Shown: positions 1 through 9,965 of the stretch, in pieces | Layout of the letters: every line of letters starts with the position of its first letter | Position numbering within the stretch: the first letter of the stretch is position 1 | NCBI GenBank assembly: GCA_017536695.1 | Contig: JAFXGX010000036.1 | Coordinates: forward strand, 23,564-87,563 | Length of the DNA: 64,000 bases | Source: Bacteroidaceae bacterium | GTDB lineage: Bacteria > Bacteroidota > Bacteroidia > Bacteroidales > Bacteroidaceae | Direction of reading: 5' to 3' | Notes under the pieces: generated by a model | The model's input: the letters and a program-made list of their open reading frames with translations, nothing else | What the model was told of the DNA's origin: nothing | Databases searched by the model: none | Made by a program: the position numbers and the translations under genes

Positions 1-593
1 TTTACGGAATGTTGCGACGGTTTGGTTTTCAGTTCGCCCGCCGCAGCGATATAAGGCACATAAGTCAGATGGACGCAAACGGCATCATGTCCTAATTCCC
101 ATTTAAGTTGGCGCACTGCTTCAAGGAACGGCAGTCCTTCGATATCCCCGACGGTACCTCCAATCTCTGTGATTATGAAATCATACTCACCGGCTGTTCC
201 GAGCTGAAGCATTCTTCTTTTTATCTCATCTGTTATGTTGGGAACCACCTGTACGGTCCGTCCAAGATATCCTCCTTCGCGCTCACGTTGGATTACCGAT
301 TGATAAATCTTACCTGTCGTAATATTGTTTGCTGAAGTTGTCCGGATATCGGTAAAACGTTCATAGTGGCCCAGGTCCAGGTCTGTTTCACATCCGTCAG
401 CCGTAACATAACACTCTCCGTGTTCATACGGGTTAAGCGTTCCGGGATCAATATTGATGTACGGGTCGAACTTCTGAATGGTGATCTTATAGCCTCGAGC
501 CAGCAATAATCTGCCTATTGAGGCTGAAATGATTCCTTTACCAAGGGAACTCGCTACACCACCTGTTACGAATATATATTTGGTTTGATTCAT
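1..593 (-). CDS. pyrG: CTP synthase, N-terminal part (cut by window edge)
   Basis: CTP synthase aminates UTP to CTP with glutamine nitrogen and ATP, the last step of cytosolic pyrimidine nucleotide synthesis. The visible 197 codons start at the ATG ending at 593 with [13 protein letters not shown] and hold the synthetase-domain P-loop [10 protein letters not shown], then [19 protein letters not shown] and the GGTVGDIE motif, all typical of PyrG. The C-terminal glutaminase domain lies outside the window. It is the last visible gene of a leftward run purF-carA-carB-guaA-pyrG, 37 bases after guaA, so it is probably co-transcribed with other glutamine-using enzymes. Identification is secure; completeness cannot be judged. 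Confidence 0.95.
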   Translation of the reverse strand, partial: MNQTKYIFVTGGVASSLGKGIISASIGRLLLARGYKITIQKFDPYINIDPGTLNPYEHGECYVTADGCETDLDLGHYERFTDIRTTSANNITTGKIYQSVIQREREGGYLGRTVQVVPNITDEIKRRMLQLGTAGEYDFIITEIGGTVGDIEGLPFLEAVRQLKWELGHDAVCVHLTYVPYIAAAGELKTKPSQHSV

Positions 594-630
594 TCTTGTA
601 CTTTAATTTATGTCCATATTATAGTTCCAG

Positions 631-2175
631 TTACTCCCACTCAATCGTTGCCGGTGGCTTTGATGAAATATCGTAACATACCCGATTGATTCCCTTTACA
701 TTGTTGATTATCTCGTTACTTACCTGAGCCAGAAAATCATCGGGTAACCGTGCCCAATCTGCAGACATTGCGTCCGTACTTGTCACAGCGCGTAATGCCA
801 CTGCCTGTTCATAGGTTCTCTCGTCGCCCATAACACCGACACTCTGTACGGGCAAGAGTATGGCGCCTGCTTGCCATACTTCATCATACAATGATTTTCC
901 GTTTGCGCATCTCCAACGCTGTAGAGATGATATGAAAATATCATCGGCTTCTTGCAGAACCCGTATTTTCTCCCATGTAACTTCTCCCAATACCCGTACA
1001 GCCAGGCCCGGCCCCGGGAAAGGATGTCTATTAATCAGGTGCTCGGGCATACCCAGTTGCAGGCCGATCCGACGTACCTCATCCTTGAACAGCCAACGTA
1101 GCGGTTCACAAAGTTTCAATTGCATTTTCTCAGGCAAGCCGCCTACATTGTGGTGACTTTTTATAACCTTTCCCGTTGTATTCATGCTTTCAATGCAATC
1201 GGGATAAATTGTACCTTGTGCCAGCCATTGCACAGCATCTATCTTTCTGGCCTCATTCTCAAATACATCAATAAAGCAGCTTCCTATAATCTTGCGTTTC
1301 TGTTCAGGGTCAGTTACATTCTGTAAAGCAGTGAGGAATTTGCTGCTGACATCAACTCCAATGACATTCAACCCCAAGCATTCATAGTCACGCATAACGC
1401 GTTCATACTCGCCTTTACGGAGCAAACCATGATTCACAAATATGCATGTCAGATTCTTGCCGATGGCCTTATTCAACAGAACTGCTGCGACAGAGGAATC
1501 GACTCCTCCGGATAGGCCGAGTATCACACGGTCATTACCGAGCTGTGACTTCAATGTTTCTACAGATGATTCAACAAAAGAGGAGGGACTCCAGTCTTGT
1601 CGGCTGCCACATATATCAACCACGAAATTCCTCAATAACAACCGGCCCTGCTCTGAATGAAATACTTCTGGATGGAACTGTACTCCATACAATGTCCCGT
1701 CTTCTGCCTGGTAAGCCGCATACCGTACTTTTTCAGTAGAGGCAATGACCCTGAACCCGTCGGGTAGTGCAGTAATGGTATCGCCATGGCTCATCCAGAC
1801 TTGCGAGCCCTCATGGAATCCCCGGAAAAGCGGATTATCCTGTTCATAATCCTGAAGTCTTGCCCTGCCGTACTCACGCGAACCGGATGCTTTAACACTT
1901 CCTCCATAATGCTGTGCCATGAATTGTGCACCATAGCAGATACCCAATATCGGATAACGCCCACGGATGTCGGATAAATCCACCTTAAGGGCATCCGGCG
2001 CATAAACACTGTAGGGAGAACCGGATAGAATTACGCCAATTATCCCCTCATCATCATATGGGAACTTGTCATAGGGGAGAATCTCGCAGAATGTGTCAAG
2101 TTCCCGCAGACGACGGCCTATGAGCTGTGTGGTCTGAGATCCGAAATCAAGAATGATGATTTTTTGTCGTACCAT
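631..2175 (-). CDS. guaA: GMP synthase (glutamine-hydrolysing)
   Basis: GuaA converts XMP to GMP using ATP and ammonia from glutamine, in the cytosol. The 514-residue protein has the full two-domain layout. The class I glutaminase domain has nucleophile Cys80 in LGICYG and the His168/Glu170 pair in QFHPE. The ATP-pyrophosphatase domain has the PP-loop LSGGVDSS near 221-228, and the protein ends in the usual [10 protein letters not shown] short insertion relative to Bacteroides GuaA as I remember it lies near residue 405. The gene starts 2 bases after the carB stop, so translation is probably coupled in the amidotransferase operon. The length is normal and all catalytic residues are present. 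Confidence 0.97.
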   Translation of the reverse strand: MVRQKIIILDFGSQTTQLIGRRLRELDTFCEILPYDKFPYDDEGIIGVILSGSPYSVYAPDALKVDLSDIRGRYPILGICYGAQFMAQHYGGSVKASGSREYGRARLQDYEQDNPLFRGFHEGSQVWMSHGDTITALPDGFRVIASTEKVRYAAYQAEDGTLYGVQFHPEVFHSEQGRLLLRNFVVDICGSRQDWSPSSFVESSVETLKSQLGNDRVILGLSGGVDSSVAAVLLNKAIGKNLTCIFVNHGLLRKGEYERVMRDYECLGLNVIGVDVSSKFLTALQNVTDPEQKRKIIGSCFIDVFENEARKIDAVQWLAQGTIYPDCIESMNTTGKVIKSHHNVGGLPEKMQLKLCEPLRWLFKDEVRRIGLQLGMPEHLINRHPFPGPGLAVRVLGEVTWEKIRVLQEADDIFISSLQRWRCANGKSLYDEVWQAGAILLPVQSVGVMGDERTYEQAVALRAVTSTDAMSADWARLPDDFLAQVSNEIINNVKGINRVCYDISSKPPATIEWE

Positions 2176-2177
2176 AT

Positions 2178-5100
2178 CTAAAACTTGTTTACGTTTTCAT
2201 ATTCAGCCCAGCTTTTGATGATGAGGTCATCAAGTGACAATGAACAGAATGCACCGATAAACGCACTGGCAAGGCGTGCGTTGGTAAGAAGCGGAATGTT
2301 CAGGTCTACTGCCGCACGCCTTATCTGATAACCTTTGTCCAATTCACTGGCAGTCAGATTCTTAGGTATATTTACCACCAGCTCTATTTCCTTGTTGTGA
2401 AGCAAATCCAAGGCTTGTGGCTGGGATTTTTCATCAGGCCAATAGACCAATGTGTTGTCGATACCGTTCTCTGACAAATAACGCGAGGTTCCTTCTGTCG
2501 CGAAAAGCGAGTACCCTTTTTCCCGTAGCATACGTGCGGCAGAGAGCATATCTGCTTTTTGTCTGGCATCACCAGTCGATAGAAGAATGTTCTTTACCGG
2601 GATGCGATAACCCACCGCCAGCATAGCCTTCAGGATTGCGCATTGCGTATCTTCGCCAAGACAGCCGACTTCGCCCGTAGATGCCATATCAACACCCAGA
2701 ACCGGGTCGGCGTTCTGTAGACGGTTGAACGAGAATTGGCTTGCCTTGATACCTACATAATCCAGGTCAAACAGGCTCTTCGATGGTTTCTCGACCTTCT
2801 TCCCAAGCATAATACGGGTTGCCATTTCAATGAAATTCAGTTTGAGTACCTTGCTTACGAAGGGGAAAGAACGCGACGCGCGCAGATTGCATTCTATGAC
2901 TTTAATCTCATTATTCCGTGCAAGGTATTGAATGTTGAACGGACCCGTGATACAGAGCTCTCTGGCTATTTTGCGCGATATGTTTTTGATTCTACGTATG
3001 GTCTCTATATAGGTTTTCTGCGGCGGGAACTGAATGGTGGCATCGCCTGAATGTACACCGGCAAATTCAATATGCTCGCTGATTGCATAGGCGATAATCT
3101 CTCCATTCTGTGCCACAGCATCCATCTCAATCTCTTTGGCATGTTCGATAAAACGACTGACGACAACCGGATGCTTCTTCGAGACCTCAGTTGCCAATCT
3201 CAGGAAGCGGTTCAGCTCATCATCGTTTGAACAGACATTCATTGCCGCACCGGACAATACATACGAAGGACGTACTAGAACCGGGAACCCTACTTTGCCG
3301 ACAAATGCGGCAATCTCCTCCATTGATGTCAGAGTACTCCATTCCGGCTGGTCAACCCCTATTCTGTCAAGCATCGCAGAAAACTTTTCTCTATCTTCAG
3401 CATTGTCTATTGATGTCGCATTTGTGCCCAGAAGGTGTATATTCTGCTCTGATAGACGCAATGCAAGATTGTTGGGAATCTGTCCTCCGGTAGATACAAT
3501 CACTCCATACGGGTTTTCCACGTCCATGATATCCATGACACGCTCGAAGGTCAGTTCATCAAAATAGAGCCTGTCACATATGTCGTAGTCGGTAGATACT
3601 GTCTCCGGGTTGTAATTTATCATGACACTGCGATAGCCCTCTTTACGGATTGTATCGAGTGCCTGGACTCCACACCAGTCGAACTCTACGGATGAACCGA
3701 TACGGTAAGCACCCGAGCCTAGAACCACAACGGACCTATGATCTTCGGGATTATCGATATCACTCTCAATGCCGTTGTATGTAAGATATAAATAATTGGT
3801 CTGTGCAGGGTATTCTGCAGCCAATGTGTCTATCTGCGAAACGACAGGAATTACTCCCAGAGTCTTGCGGTAGTCGCGTACTTTGAGCGCAGCCTTTTCG
3901 GCATCTTCATCAAAGCCGATGGCCCGTGCAATCTGAAAATCGGAAAAACCTTGTCGTTTGGCTTTCCTCAGCAGACACTCAGACAACGATTCCAGTTCAG
4001 TAATACAATGGAGCTCTCTTGAAGTATCCATTATGTTCTGTAACTTATACAGGAACCACCTGTCAATTTTTGTGAGTTTGTGAATCTGCTCGACTGTGTA
4101 TCCGGCGCGCATAGCCTTGCTTATAACAAGGATGCGTTTATCAGTAGGCTCCCATAACGATTTGTCAATATCAGTAATCTTCAGCTCCTTGTTTTCCACA
4201 AAGCCGTGCATCCCTTGACCTATCATACGCAATCCCTTTTGGATTGCCTCTTCAAAAGTCCGGCCTATAGCCATCACCTCCCCGACTGATTTCATTGAAG
4301 AGCCTATCTCACGTTCCACACCGTGGAATTTACCTAAATCCCACCTGGGAATCTTGCATACCACATAATCCATAGCAGGCTCAAAAAAAGCGAAAGTTGA
4401 TTTTGTAACGGCATTTTCCAAATCAAACAGACCATATCCTAATCCCAACTTCGCTGCAACAAAAGCCAAAGGATAGCCTGTCGCCTTTGATGCCAAGGCG
4501 GAGGAACGGCTCAGACGGGCATTTACCTCAATGACACGGTAATCTTCCGATTCCGGGTTTAAAGCATATTGGACATTGCATTCTCCGATAATGCCAATAT
4601 GACGTAATATGCGAATGGCTAAATCACGTAATTTATGATATTCGCTATTGGATAAGGTTTGTGAGGGTGCTACTACAATTGATTCTCCGGTATGAATGCC
4701 CAAAGGATCAAAGTTCTCCATATTACAGACCGTTATACAGTTGTCATAACAGTCACGAACCACTTCATACTCAATCTCTTTCCACCCCTTCAGACTCTTT
4801 TCTACCAGTAGTTGGGGGGAAAACGAGAATGCCTTTTCACATAATGAATCAAGTTCCATTCCATTGTTGCAGAAACCTGAGCCGAGACCACCCAGTGAGT
4901 ATGCGGCGCGGACAATTACGGGATATCCCAACTCGTTGGCAGCCTCATGCGCCTGCTCTATTGACTCAACAGCATGGCTGCGTATTGTCTTGATTCCTAT
5001 CTCATTAAGGCGTTGAATGAACTTTTCCCTATCCTCCGTGTCAATGATAGCCTGCACAGGTGTACCCAATACCTCAATGCCGTATCGTTCCAGAATACCG

Positions 5101-5417
5101 CTTCTGTATAATTCTACACCACAATTGAGTGCCGTCTGACCACCGAAGGATAGAAGGATACCGTCCGGTCGTTCTTTGGCAATTACGCGCTCTACAAAAT
5201 AAGGTGTGACAGGCAGGAAATAGATGTTGTCAGCTACGCCTTCGGATGTTTGCACTGTTGCTATGTTGGGGTTTACAAGCACTGTCTTGATGCCCTCCTC
5301 CTTGAGAGCCTTCAATGCCTGACTTCCTGAATAGTCGAACTCCCCGGCCTCTCCGATCTTTAGAGCGCCAGAGCCTAAAAGCAGAACTTTCTTTATTTTG
5401 CACCGTTTCATAGTCAC
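2178..5417 (-). CDS. carB: Carbamoyl-phosphate synthase large subunit, copy 1
   Basis: CarB makes carbamoyl phosphate from bicarbonate, ATP and ammonia channelled from CarA, feeding pyrimidine and arginine synthesis. The 1079 residues show the tandem arrangement: first ATP-grasp half beginning [19 protein letters not shown], second half beginning [19 protein letters not shown], then a C-terminal MGS-like allosteric domain (about 940-1079). The start ATG overlaps the carA stop by 4 bases (ATGA), a usual sign of coupled synthesis of the two subunits. A second full carB lies at 46222-49443, so the genome holds at least two. An alternative ATG is two codons in. No frameshift or missing core motif was seen. 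Confidence 0.96.
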   Translation of the reverse strand: MTMKRCKIKKVLLLGSGALKIGEAGEFDYSGSQALKALKEEGIKTVLVNPNIATVQTSEGVADNIYFLPVTPYFVERVIAKERPDGILLSFGGQTALNCGVELYRSGILERYGIEVLGTPVQAIIDTEDREKFIQRLNEIGIKTIRSHAVESIEQAHEAANELGYPVIVRAAYSLGGLGSGFCNNGMELDSLCEKAFSFSPQLLVEKSLKGWKEIEYEVVRDCYDNCITVCNMENFDPLGIHTGESIVVAPSQTLSNSEYHKLRDLAIRILRHIGIIGECNVQYALNPESEDYRVIEVNARLSRSSALASKATGYPLAFVAAKLGLGYGLFDLENAVTKSTFAFFEPAMDYVVCKIPRWDLGKFHGVEREIGSSMKSVGEVMAIGRTFEEAIQKGLRMIGQGMHGFVENKELKITDIDKSLWEPTDKRILVISKAMRAGYTVEQIHKLTKIDRWFLYKLQNIMDTSRELHCITELESLSECLLRKAKRQGFSDFQIARAIGFDEDAEKAALKVRDYRKTLGVIPVVSQIDTLAAEYPAQTNYLYLTYNGIESDIDNPEDHRSVVVLGSGAYRIGSSVEFDWCGVQALDTIRKEGYRSVMINYNPETVSTDYDICDRLYFDELTFERVMDIMDVENPYGVIVSTGGQIPNNLALRLSEQNIHLLGTNATSIDNAEDREKFSAMLDRIGVDQPEWSTLTSMEEIAAFVGKVGFPVLVRPSYVLSGAAMNVCSNDDELNRFLRLATEVSKKHPVVVSRFIEHAKEIEMDAVAQNGEIIAYAISEHIEFAGVHSGDATIQFPPQKTYIETIRRIKNISRKIARELCITGPFNIQYLARNNEIKVIECNLRASRSFPFVSKVLKLNFIEMATRIMLGKKVEKPSKSLFDLDYVGIKASQFSFNRLQNADPVLGVDMASTGEVGCLGEDTQCAILKAMLAVGYRIPVKNILLSTGDARQKADMLSAARMLREKGYSLFATEGTSRYLSENGIDNTLVYWPDEKSQPQALDLLHNKEIELVVNIPKNLTASELDKGYQIRRAAVDLNIPLLTNARLASAFIGAFCSLSLDDLIIKSWAEYENVNKF

Positions 5418-6460
5418 AATAGTTTTATAAATTCATCAAAAAGGAATTCCGTGTCAGTCGGTCCTGCAGCAGCTTCAGGGTGGAACTGAACCGAGAACCA
5501 AGGCTTGCAGCGGTGGCGGATACCTTCATTTGAACCGTCGTTAATGTTCTCGAAAAAAGGTTCCCAATCTGCCCCTAAAGTCTTGCTGTCTACCGCATAG
5601 CCGTGATTCTGACTTGTTATGAAACATCTGTTTGTCCCAACCATCCTTACAGGCTGATTGTGACTCCGATGGCCATATTTGAGCTTGTATACCGAAGCTC
5701 CGCCGGCTATTGCAAGGAGCTGATGCCCCATACATATTCCAAAAATCGGTTTGTCATTATGCATTGCATATCTTATGTTGCTTGCTGTCGCCTGGCATTT
5801 GTCAGGATTGCCGGGACCATTGGAAACAAGCAGACCGTCATATTCCAATTCTCTGAAATCATAATCCCAAGGTACTCTTATTACCTCTATGCCACGCTTT
5901 ATAAGACACCTGATAATGTTTGCCTTGACTCCGCAATCTACAAGAATGACCTTTTTGCCTTTTCCTTCATTATAGCGTATGACTTCCCGGCAACTGACTC
6001 TCTCAACATAATTCTCCGAACCGTAATCAACCACGGACAAGGTGTTGTCAGCCCCCTCGATTTCAATCTTTCCCATCATTACACCCGACTCCCGCAGCCG
6101 CTTCGTGAGGGCACGCGTGTCTATTCCTGTAATGCCGGGAACATTCTCACGTTCAAGCCAATTTCCGAGGCTCTCTTCGGCATTCCAATGACTGAATGCC
6201 TCGCTATAATCACTTACAATCATGGCTTCAGGGTGTATGTGCTCACTTTCCCAGAATAACTTTCCGGGAACGCCATAGTTACCTACCAATGGGTATGTCA
6301 GTACTATTATCTGGCCTGCATATGATGGGTCTGTAAGGCTTTCCGTGTAGCCGGTCATTGCGGTGTTGAAGACGACTTCTCCACTTGCCGGGTGTTCTGC
6401 ACCGAACGAGCAACCGCTGAATCGGCTGCCGTCCTCAAGGATTAATGTTGCTTTCTTCAT
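5414..6460 (-). CDS. carA: Carbamoyl-phosphate synthase small (glutaminase) subunit
   Basis: CarA hydrolyses glutamine and passes ammonia to CarB. The 348-residue protein has the N-terminal small-subunit domain and a class I glutaminase domain with nucleophile Cys243 in FGICMGHQ and His327/Glu329 in QFHPE. Its start lies inside the last 26 bases of the upstream purF-like gene, and its stop overlaps the carB start, so the three genes look translationally coupled. It is the only carA in the window although there are two carB genes, so it may serve both large subunits unless another carA exists elsewhere. Confidence 0.96.
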   Translation of the reverse strand: MKKATLILEDGSRFSGCSFGAEHPASGEVVFNTAMTGYTESLTDPSYAGQIIVLTYPLVGNYGVPGKLFWESEHIHPEAMIVSDYSEAFSHWNAEESLGNWLERENVPGITGIDTRALTKRLRESGVMMGKIEIEGADNTLSVVDYGSENYVERVSCREVIRYNEGKGKKVILVDCGVKANIIRCLIKRGIEVIRVPWDYDFRELEYDGLLVSNGPGNPDKCQATASNIRYAMHNDKPIFGICMGHQLLAIAGGASVYKLKYGHRSHNQPVRMVGTNRCFITSQNHGYAVDSKTLGADWEPFFENINDGSNEGIRHRCKPWFSVQFHPEAAAGPTDTEFLFDEFIKLL

Positions 6461-8327
6461 TTTCTATATAATCAATAAATGCTTTGTTCAGAAGTTTCAC
6501 TCCTCCGTGTGTAGGATATTCTCCGCTGAAGTACCAATCGCCTGTATGCTCCGGGCAAGATTTCCTTAACCCATCAATGGTCTGATATACAATCTCGACC
6601 TTGGTCCTTATTGATGGAGGAGTAAGCAGTTCTGCAATTTTGGCGGCAATATCTTCGTCTGTGAATGGTTCATATATGTTCTTGACATAGTTCCGCATCT
6701 TCTCTTTAGGTAAATGTTCCTGTACCTTGCAACAATTATAAGTCGAGGTAATGATACTCTCTTTTCCTTGTTCTTTAAGGAGAGTTGTAGCAGCACGGAA
6801 AGCAATGAACTGCTCCATACTCGACATATCAATCCCATAATAGTCGGGATAGCGGACTTGAGGAGATGAAGATACGATAACAATCTTACGTGGATGCAGT
6901 TTCTCAAGGATGGAAATTATGCTTTGGTGCAATGTCGTGCCACGGACTATACTGTCATCTATGACCACCAGATTATCCACGAATGGTTCAATACTTCCGT
7001 AGGTTATATCATAGACGTGGGCGGCAAGGTCATTACGGCTCTTGCCTTCAGCGATAAAAGTCCTTAGCTTTATATCTTTTATGGCAACTTTCTCGCATCG
7101 TATGCGCATCGAAAGGATACGTTCCAACTCTTCATTTCCGGTTTTATGGCCTGATGCCTTGATTTTTCTGGCTTTCAATTTGTTCAGATAATCATCCAAT
7201 CCTTCCAGCATTCCATAGAACGCGACCTCGGCAGTGTTTGGGATAAAGGAAAAGACTGTGTGCTCGATATCATAATCGATTGTTTTCAGGATTGCCTGCG
7301 TTAGATTTCTCCCTAGAGCTTTACGCTCTTGATAGATATCCTTATCGCTGCCGCGGGAAAAATATATTCTTTCAAATGAGCAGGGACGTAATGTTTGCTG
7401 TCGGTTGATTTGCACGAGTCTCATATCGCCGGACTTTTTTATAATGATTGCTTCTCCTGCCTGCAATTCATTTATAGCTTCGGCCGGCACATCCAGAACT
7501 GTCTGGATAACAGGACGTTCAGAGGCAAGAACCATTACTTCATCATCTTTGTAGTAAAATGCCGTGCGGATACCCCATGGATCCCGTACGGCAAATGAGT
7601 CACCGCTGCCTGTCATGCCGCAGATGACATAGCCTCCATCCCACCATGGAGTTGATGTCTGTAGAACATTCTGCAAATCCAGACGTTGTTCTATCCGTGA
7701 GGTCAATTCTATACCTTGCAACCCTTCATCGCTACACTCTCTGTAGAGTCTCTCGACCTCCCGGTCAAGTCTATGACCTACCTGTTCCAATATTATGTAT
7801 GTGTCGGCATACTTTCGTGGATGTTGTCCGGCCGATGTTATTCTGGCAAAAACCTCATCGACATTAGTAAGGTTGAAATTACCGCATATCGCCAGATTCT
7901 TGGCCCGGTAGTTGTTGCGTCTCAAGAACGGATGAATGTAATCCAGACCATTCTTGCCGGTTGTGGAATAGCGGAGATGTCCCATATACAACTCTCCTGC
8001 AAAAGGTAATCTCTTTTCTGCCGTCATTGCATCCTGCAATTGTTCTGCAGTCAGCGAATGGTAGTTTTGATGTATGGTATCAAAAATTCCGGATATCGCA
8101 CTTGTACCGACTGCGCGTTCTCTGAACATATACTCTTCGCCAGGTGCCGCATTGAGTTTGACGCATGCGACTCCGGCTCCTTCCTGCCCCCTGTTATGCT
8201 GTTTTTCCATCAGCAGATAGAGCTTGTTCAGCCCCCACATCCAAGTATCGTACTTCTCTTGGTAATATTGTAGTGGCTTTAGCAGACGGACCATTGCAAC
8301 TCCGCATTCGTGCTTTAGCTTTTCCAT
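6435..8327 (-). CDS. PurF-like amidophosphoribosyltransferase, long form, copy 1
   Basis: This is a class II glutamine amidotransferase fused to a type I phosphoribosyltransferase. I start it at the ATG ending at 8327 (630 aa), because it gives MEKLKHECGVAM, matching copy 2 at 44198 and placing the putative N-terminal nucleophile at Cys8 after a short propeptide; an open frame reaches a TTG at 8348. The PRPP-binding motif VVIDDSIVRGTT sits near residue 455. At about 630 residues it is longer than ordinary PurF (roughly 450-510), with extra C-terminal sequence shared with copy 2. The expected product is 5-phosphoribosylamine, the first purine intermediate, but the long form could have another acceptor. 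It heads the leftward operon, with a -7 element just upstream. Confidence 0.85.
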   Translation of the reverse strand: MEKLKHECGVAMVRLLKPLQYYQEKYDTWMWGLNKLYLLMEKQHNRGQEGAGVACVKLNAAPGEEYMFRERAVGTSAISGIFDTIHQNYHSLTAEQLQDAMTAEKRLPFAGELYMGHLRYSTTGKNGLDYIHPFLRRNNYRAKNLAICGNFNLTNVDEVFARITSAGQHPRKYADTYIILEQVGHRLDREVERLYRECSDEGLQGIELTSRIEQRLDLQNVLQTSTPWWDGGYVICGMTGSGDSFAVRDPWGIRTAFYYKDDEVMVLASERPVIQTVLDVPAEAINELQAGEAIIIKKSGDMRLVQINRQQTLRPCSFERIYFSRGSDKDIYQERKALGRNLTQAILKTIDYDIEHTVFSFIPNTAEVAFYGMLEGLDDYLNKLKARKIKASGHKTGNEELERILSMRIRCEKVAIKDIKLRTFIAEGKSRNDLAAHVYDITYGSIEPFVDNLVVIDDSIVRGTTLHQSIISILEKLHPRKIVIVSSSPQVRYPDYYGIDMSSMEQFIAFRAATTLLKEQGKESIITSTYNCCKVQEHLPKEKMRNYVKNIYEPFTDEDIAAKIAELLTPPSIRTKVEIVYQTIDGLRKSCPEHTGDWYFSGEYPTHGGVKLLNKAFIDYIENEESNINP

Positions 8328-8345
8328 GTCTTTTGAATTGTGCTG

Positions 8346-8353
8346 CAAAATTA
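8346..8353 (-). promoter_or_regulatory. Putative -7 element for the purF-carA-carB-guaA-pyrG operon
   Basis: Read leftward this is TAATTTTG, a match to the Bacteroidota TAnnTTTG consensus. It lies about 18 bases before the chosen purF ATG, giving a very short leader. No clear -33 TTTG was found at the usual distance. Confidence 0.4.
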
Positions 8354-8553
8354 TTTTATATGATGTGCCCGTCTTCTTCCCGATAAGGATTTTTGGAAAA
8401 GAAAAAATTCTTCCTGTTTATATTTAAAGTTAAATAGGGTATTTGGGTTGAATATTGAAGTGATTTGGCCTTTTTACTTTAATTTCCCCGGTGTCTGTAA
8501 TTTTTTTGCTGGTTCAGAAGTTTTTTAGCGTTACAACTTACTGGCAATCTCAT

Positions 8554-8561
8554 TAAATTTG
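8554..8561 (+). promoter_or_regulatory. Putative -7 element for the dapL/glnN series
   Basis: TAAATTTG matches TAnnTTTG. It sits about 158 bases before the dapL paralogue 1 start, leaving a long 5' leader. Confidence 0.4.
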
Positions 8562-8718
8562 CAGCATATTTCAGGTAAATCAAATGTGAAGGAAACAGAT
8601 ATCGATGAGATTGGACGGCATGGAAAGAAACACCGGAGAGCATGCCGACATTGTTATCTTGTATCTCTTTAAAGTGGTATTCCCTGATGAAAGATCATGA
8701 CTTGCAAACTGATATGTT

Positions 8719-9948
8719 ATGGCACTCTTGAATGAATATTTTTTAGAGTTTCCGGGTGACAGCCTATTCTCGGATGTAGCGAAGAAAATCAATACATTCA
8801 AAGTAATCCGCCCCAATGCCGAACTCATTGATATGAGCATAAATGACGTCACCACTCCTTTACCTTCATCTGTTGTAGAAGCAATGCACAGAGCCGTCGA
8901 TGATATGGCTGACTCTACAAGATTTCACGGATACGGTCCGGAACAAGGATATGAATTCCTAAGAGACTCAATAATTAAAAATGATTTCAATTCCCGCGGT
9001 ATTCATCTGATGCCCAATGAGGTTTTCATAAATGACGGGGTAAAGAGTGAAATAGGTAATATCGGTGATCTCTTGCGCAGTGACAATACCATCGGAGTCG
9101 TTGACCCGATATACCCGGTATATATTGAGAGCAATGTCATATCAGGACGTGCAGGAATGTTCTATAAAGGTCGTTGGAGTAATGTCTGCTATCTGAGTTG
9201 TAATGAAAGCAACGGTTTTGCACCAATGCCACCCGAATACCCGATAGATATAGTGTATTTATGCTCGCCTGACAATCCGACAGGGGCTGCTTACAGTAAA
9301 GGTCAGCTAAAGAAATGGGTGGATTATGCAATCAAGAACAATACTTTGATACTCTTTGATGCATCCTATGAAGCATATATTCAATCGCCCGACATCCCAC
9401 ATTCCATCTATGAGATCCGTGGAGCCAAGAAGGTTGCCATAGAGCTAAGAAGCTTTTCCCGTACAGCCGGATTTACAGGATTAAGATGTGGATATACCAT
9501 TATCCCCAAAGAACTGACAGTGCAGACATTGGATGGCAGGAGAGTACAGATGAACACATTGTGGAGCCGGCGTCAAAGTATAAGATTTAACGGGGTATCA
9601 TATGTTACGCAATGTGCAGCGGCCGCAACATATACCGAGTTAGGGAAAAAACAACTTCTTCAGACAATAGAGTACTATATGGAAAATGCCCATATGATGA
9701 GGCGTATATTGTCTCCATTGAACCTAAGGATCTATGGCGGTGAGCACATCCCTTACCTCTGGATAAAAATACCGACAGAAATGTCATCGTGGGAATTCTT
9801 TGAATCAATGTTGTACGGTGCGAAGGTAATATGTACTCCGGGTGTCGTCTTCGGTCCTGGCGGTGAGGGTTTCGTGAGGTTAAGTGCATTTGCGAAAAGA
9901 GAGGCTTGTGAGAAAGCCGCTGGAAGATTAAGGGATTGGTTGGAATAA
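8719..9948 (+). CDS. LL-diaminopimelate aminotransferase paralogue lacking the PLP lysine
   Basis: Fold-type I aminotransferase of the DapL family, 409 residues, the same length as paralogue 2 at 13155. DapL normally makes LL-diaminopimelate from tetrahydrodipicolinate and glutamate. Here the Schiff-base lysine in the [10 protein letters not shown] motif is Arg248 (codon CGT at 9460-9462, motif SFSRTAGFTG). Other PLP and substrate contacts persist: NPTG Asn in PDNPTG, Asp and Tyr of FDASYEA, the Arg of LRCGY, FNG and the C-terminal FVRL. The N-terminal loop normally LGIGDVT reads MSINDVT. Classical transamination is therefore unlikely. It may be a pseudoenzyme, a partner subunit of paralogue 2, or a decaying copy, although the frame is fully open. 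It lies 17 bases before glnN. Confidence 0.88.
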   Translation: MALLNEYFLEFPGDSLFSDVAKKINTFKVIRPNAELIDMSINDVTTPLPSSVVEAMHRAVDDMADSTRFHGYGPEQGYEFLRDSIIKNDFNSRGIHLMPNEVFINDGVKSEIGNIGDLLRSDNTIGVVDPIYPVYIESNVISGRAGMFYKGRWSNVCYLSCNESNGFAPMPPEYPIDIVYLCSPDNPTGAAYSKGQLKKWVDYAIKNNTLILFDASYEAYIQSPDIPHSIYEIRGAKKVAIELRSFSRTAGFTGLRCGYTIIPKELTVQTLDGRRVQMNTLWSRRQSIRFNGVSYVTQCAAAATYTELGKKQLLQTIEYYMENAHMMRRILSPLNLRIYGGEHIPYLWIKIPTEMSSWEFFESMLYGAKVICTPGVVFGPGGEGFVRLSAFAKREACEKAAGRLRDWLE

Positions 9949-9965
9949 TATCATATTAGCCATTT

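Larger units (their letters stand above)
8328..8718. other. Divergent intergenic region of 391 bases
   Basis: The spacer separates the leftward amidotransferase operon from the rightward dapL-glnN-dapF-dapL-nadE-lrp series. It is AT-rich near the middle and holds one -7-like element for each direction (8346-8353 leftward, 8554-8561 rightward). I see no convincing gene, RNA or riboswitch. It is the natural place for a shared nitrogen-responsive operator, but no clear palindrome stood out. Confidence 0.5.

Noticed and set aside
3136..3567. A rightward open frame of 143 codons inside carB copy 1
   Set aside because: It lies antisense within a well-conserved enzyme gene, has no family features and no promoter.
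6435..8327. Reading the two class II amidotransferases as glucosamine-6-phosphate synthase or asparagine synthetase
   Set aside because: The DDSIVRGTT PRPP motif places them with amidophosphoribosyltransferases, and no sugar isomerase or asparagine synthetase domain is visible.
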